A DNA stretch of 64,000 nt from Trebouxia sp. TZW2008. Taxonomy: Eukaryota > Chlorophyta > Trebouxiophyceae > Trebouxiales > Trebouxiaceae. The DNA lies in the NCBI GenBank assembly GCA_002118135.1, contig BDIU01000204.1, positions 183,096 through 247,095 of the forward strand, in the 5' to 3' direction. The first letter of the stretch is position 1, and every line of letters starts with the position of its first letter. A program made the position numbers and the translations under genes. The notes beneath the pieces were generated by a model. It searched no databases, had not been told where the DNA came from, and worked only from the letters and a program-made list of their open reading frames with translations. Shown here one piece after another: positions 62,074 to 64,000 of this stretch.

Positions 62074-63999
62074 TCATCTTGACCTGCTGGAGTCTGAGGA
62101 ATAACTTCTGCTTGATGCACCAGAACTGCTGAAGCTGCTTCTACTGTCACTGCTGCTGCGACTGCGCCCACGTACTGGCCTCGACACTGGAGCTGGAGCA
62201 GCAGTACGACTCTGCATTCACAGAAAGCCTGTCACCTACTGTGAAAGCAAAGTAGAAGCTCTCTCCAGCAATTGCATGCTAGATTAAACAAAGAAATATT
62301 GTACCCATTCCCTAGATTATAATCAGACTGGAGGCGCACAGTTCAGGCAAGGCTTGTTATGTACAGCGTTGCTGACTCTATGCAGAGGCTGCTTTCCATA
62401 GTTGCTGTGTTTGTGCTGTCAGCCTGTCAGGCGCTATGTCCAGCCCATACCAATGGCAACTGGGCAAGTGCAATTTCAAGCATCAGAGCATTCCAAAGCA
62501 AACAACCACTGCATATTCACAGCTGCAATTTTGCCCTGCTTTAGTCAAGCACGCAACCATCAACTGCTCCTTAAGTACAAGTTGAGGCAACAAAAGCAAT
62601 AAGATGAACAACTTGTTGATAGACATGACAATCATAGGAATGCAAGTACTAACAACAATCATTGCACATACAATAGTAAGAAAAGTAACAACATGTAGTA
62701 ACAGTAACAAAGGGGACATCATGCACCTCAACACAAGCGCTAGCTGAGCAAGGCCAAGAATGCAACCATTGAACTGACCTTGGCAGCTGGGGACCTGCTA
62801 CGGCGCCTGGCGGGACTGCGGCGGGTAGGTGTTCTTCGCCGCTGCCTGTCCCTGGGAGGTGAAGGCAGGCGCCGCCTGGGAGGGCTCAAAGGTCGCCGCC
62901 TAGGGGATGTTGGCCTGTAGTCACACCAGCCCCAACTTCATGTCAGACACATGAGGCACAATGGACACCAGGCACTGGCATGATATAAGGTCTTGACTCA
63001 AACAACGACATGACCAAGGGGCCTGATCTTGGACACATCGGACAGTGTGGACGGGAGAAAGTGACATGCTAAAATGAGAAAGTGACATGCTAAAGGAGGC
63101 TGCTATGTGGCACATCCATCACAGCCTTGATGGCTGACTAAGGATGAAAGACTCAAATCCTCTCCCTGCCCATCAAGACTTCACCAAGAGGGGTAGCATA
63201 CTCAATGAGCACATTCAGCTGGCCATTTTTGCCATGATCATGTCTTGACTCCATAAACACATTCTACTGAAAATCCTTGCCATGATCATGTCTCAATCCG
63301 ATGAGGACATTGACTGGCCATCCTTGCCATGCCATTTCTTGGGACAGGCTCAGTGAAACAAACATCAGATGACATACATTAGCACAAAGCTAGATGTATG
63401 TAGGATCCTTCACTTGGCCACATGCTACATGTTGCTACTGCCATGCTGCACTAGTAGGATAACAGAAGATTGTACCTCTTTGGGGAAGAGTCTGCCCCTG
63501 AAAGCAGGTCTCGTGCAGGCAGCTGCTCAAAAAGCATGACAACTGCTTAAAAAGCATGACAACTGCTTTTACAAACGCTCTTGCAAACGCTTTTACAAAT
63601 GTTTTGCACAAAAGAGATATGGGTGCCTATGCACAACAGAGATACGAAGGCTGGCAGCACTGTGTAGGGTGCTAGTTAACAGGTGCGGTTATGTATAAAT
63701 TCACCCACCTCCTGCTGCGTGGAGGCGACAGCCGGCGTGAGTCCCTGCGATAGTCCCTGGGGTCTCTACCCACTGGTGATGATCTTCTTCTTGGTGGGGT
63801 TAGAGGCCTGCAATATACATGAAAATGATGATAACACATGGCATATTCTAGCACATATACTAGGTGTGTACTAGATGTTTGAAGTCTTGTCTGCATTATA
63901 TGACACATGCATATTGACATCCATGCAGACCCAATGACCGAGTCACAACACAGCTTTTGCAGGCTCGCTTACGGTGCAACATAGAGAGATTTTGGACAC
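62074..63999 (-). CDS. Arg/Ser-rich splicing protein (SR45/RNPS1-like), C-terminal part
   Basis: Minus-strand gene entering from the right edge. Three exons fit in phase: 63709-63807, 62779-62914 and 62074-62211. They encode RPLTPPRRRSSPVGRD and RDSRRLSPPRSRR, then RPTSPRRRPLSPPRRRLPSP and RRRTPTRRSPARRRSRSP, then VSRPVRGRSRSSSDSRSS and a Ser-rich end (SSDSSRSR, stop at 62074). The RRxSPPRRR pattern is typical of the C-terminal RS/P domain of SR45/RNPS1, an exon-junction and splicing regulator. The RNA-recognition domain that would settle this lies outside the window. Another SR protein is possible. Confidence 0.7.
63195..63345 (-). repeat. Tandem ~60-bp units in RS-protein gene intron
   Basis: Three related direct units with cttgccatgatcatgtct-like cores and a[t/g]gagcacatt/acattgac segments, partly degraded. 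They lie between exons 62779-62914 and 63709-63807. Confidence 0.7.
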
Positions 64000-64000
64000 T

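Noticed and set aside
63462..63486. Possible 22-base micro-exon in the RS-protein gene, flanked by CAG and GTAC
   Set aside because: Its length breaks the phase between exons 63709-63807 and 62779-62914, which join correctly without it.

Overview
This window is nuclear DNA from a eukaryote, most likely a green alga of the Chlorophyta; a trebouxiophyte-like lineage is my guess. The genes are split into many small exons, and splice sites can be followed by eye. Several products are typical of photosynthetic eukaryotes: a thylakoid-lumen PsbP-domain protein, a CtpA-type lumenal protease and a chlorophyll-dephytylase-like hydrolase. Base composition is close to balanced. I see no operons, CRISPR arrays, insertion sequences, rRNA or tRNA genes. 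Where I give exon coordinates, donor/acceptor bases and codon phases agree from exon to exon unless I say otherwise.

Layout, left to right: the 3' part of VPS18 (+, 1-8285; its 5' end lies outside); a large purine-synthesis gene PurL/FGAM synthase (-, 8813-22862); an augmin HAUS1/AUG1-like coiled-coil gene (+, 23244-24341); a SCAR/WAVE-complex NAP1 gene (-, 24815-32590); a CtpA-like carboxyl-terminal protease (-, 33135-37042); dolichyldiphosphatase (-, 37479-38291); an EXOG/EndoG-like nuclease (+, ~38582-41374); an unrecognised 338-residue protein (-, 42285-44440); a PsbP-domain protein (+, 44747-46463); RAD17 checkpoint clamp loader (-, 47041-51481); ORC2 (+, ~51534-53835); PRP38 splicing factor (-, 54068-55732); a CLD1-like alpha/beta hydrolase (+, 55894-58452); an unrecognised protein (+, 59388-61523); and the 3' end of an RS-rich splicing protein (-, 62074 to beyond the right edge).

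The genes are housekeeping and do not form one pathway. Many neighbours are divergent with short shared upstream regions (PurL/HAUS1, unknown/PsbP, RAD17/ORC2, PRP38/CLD1). RAD17 and ORC2 both act on chromatin at replication.

The most unusual feature is inside the introns, above all in VPS18 and PurL. They are filled with decaying direct copies of the neighbouring exon borders. Copies next to the donor repeat the end of the upstream exon plus its splice donor. Copies next to the acceptor repeat the start of the downstream exon plus its acceptor. The copy that keeps the protein intact is almost always the outermost one. Weaker examples occur in introns of RAD17, the EXOG-like nuclease, the CLD1-like hydrolase and the RS-protein gene. 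This looks like intron growth by serial tandem duplication across exon-intron junctions, and it is the observation I would follow up first.
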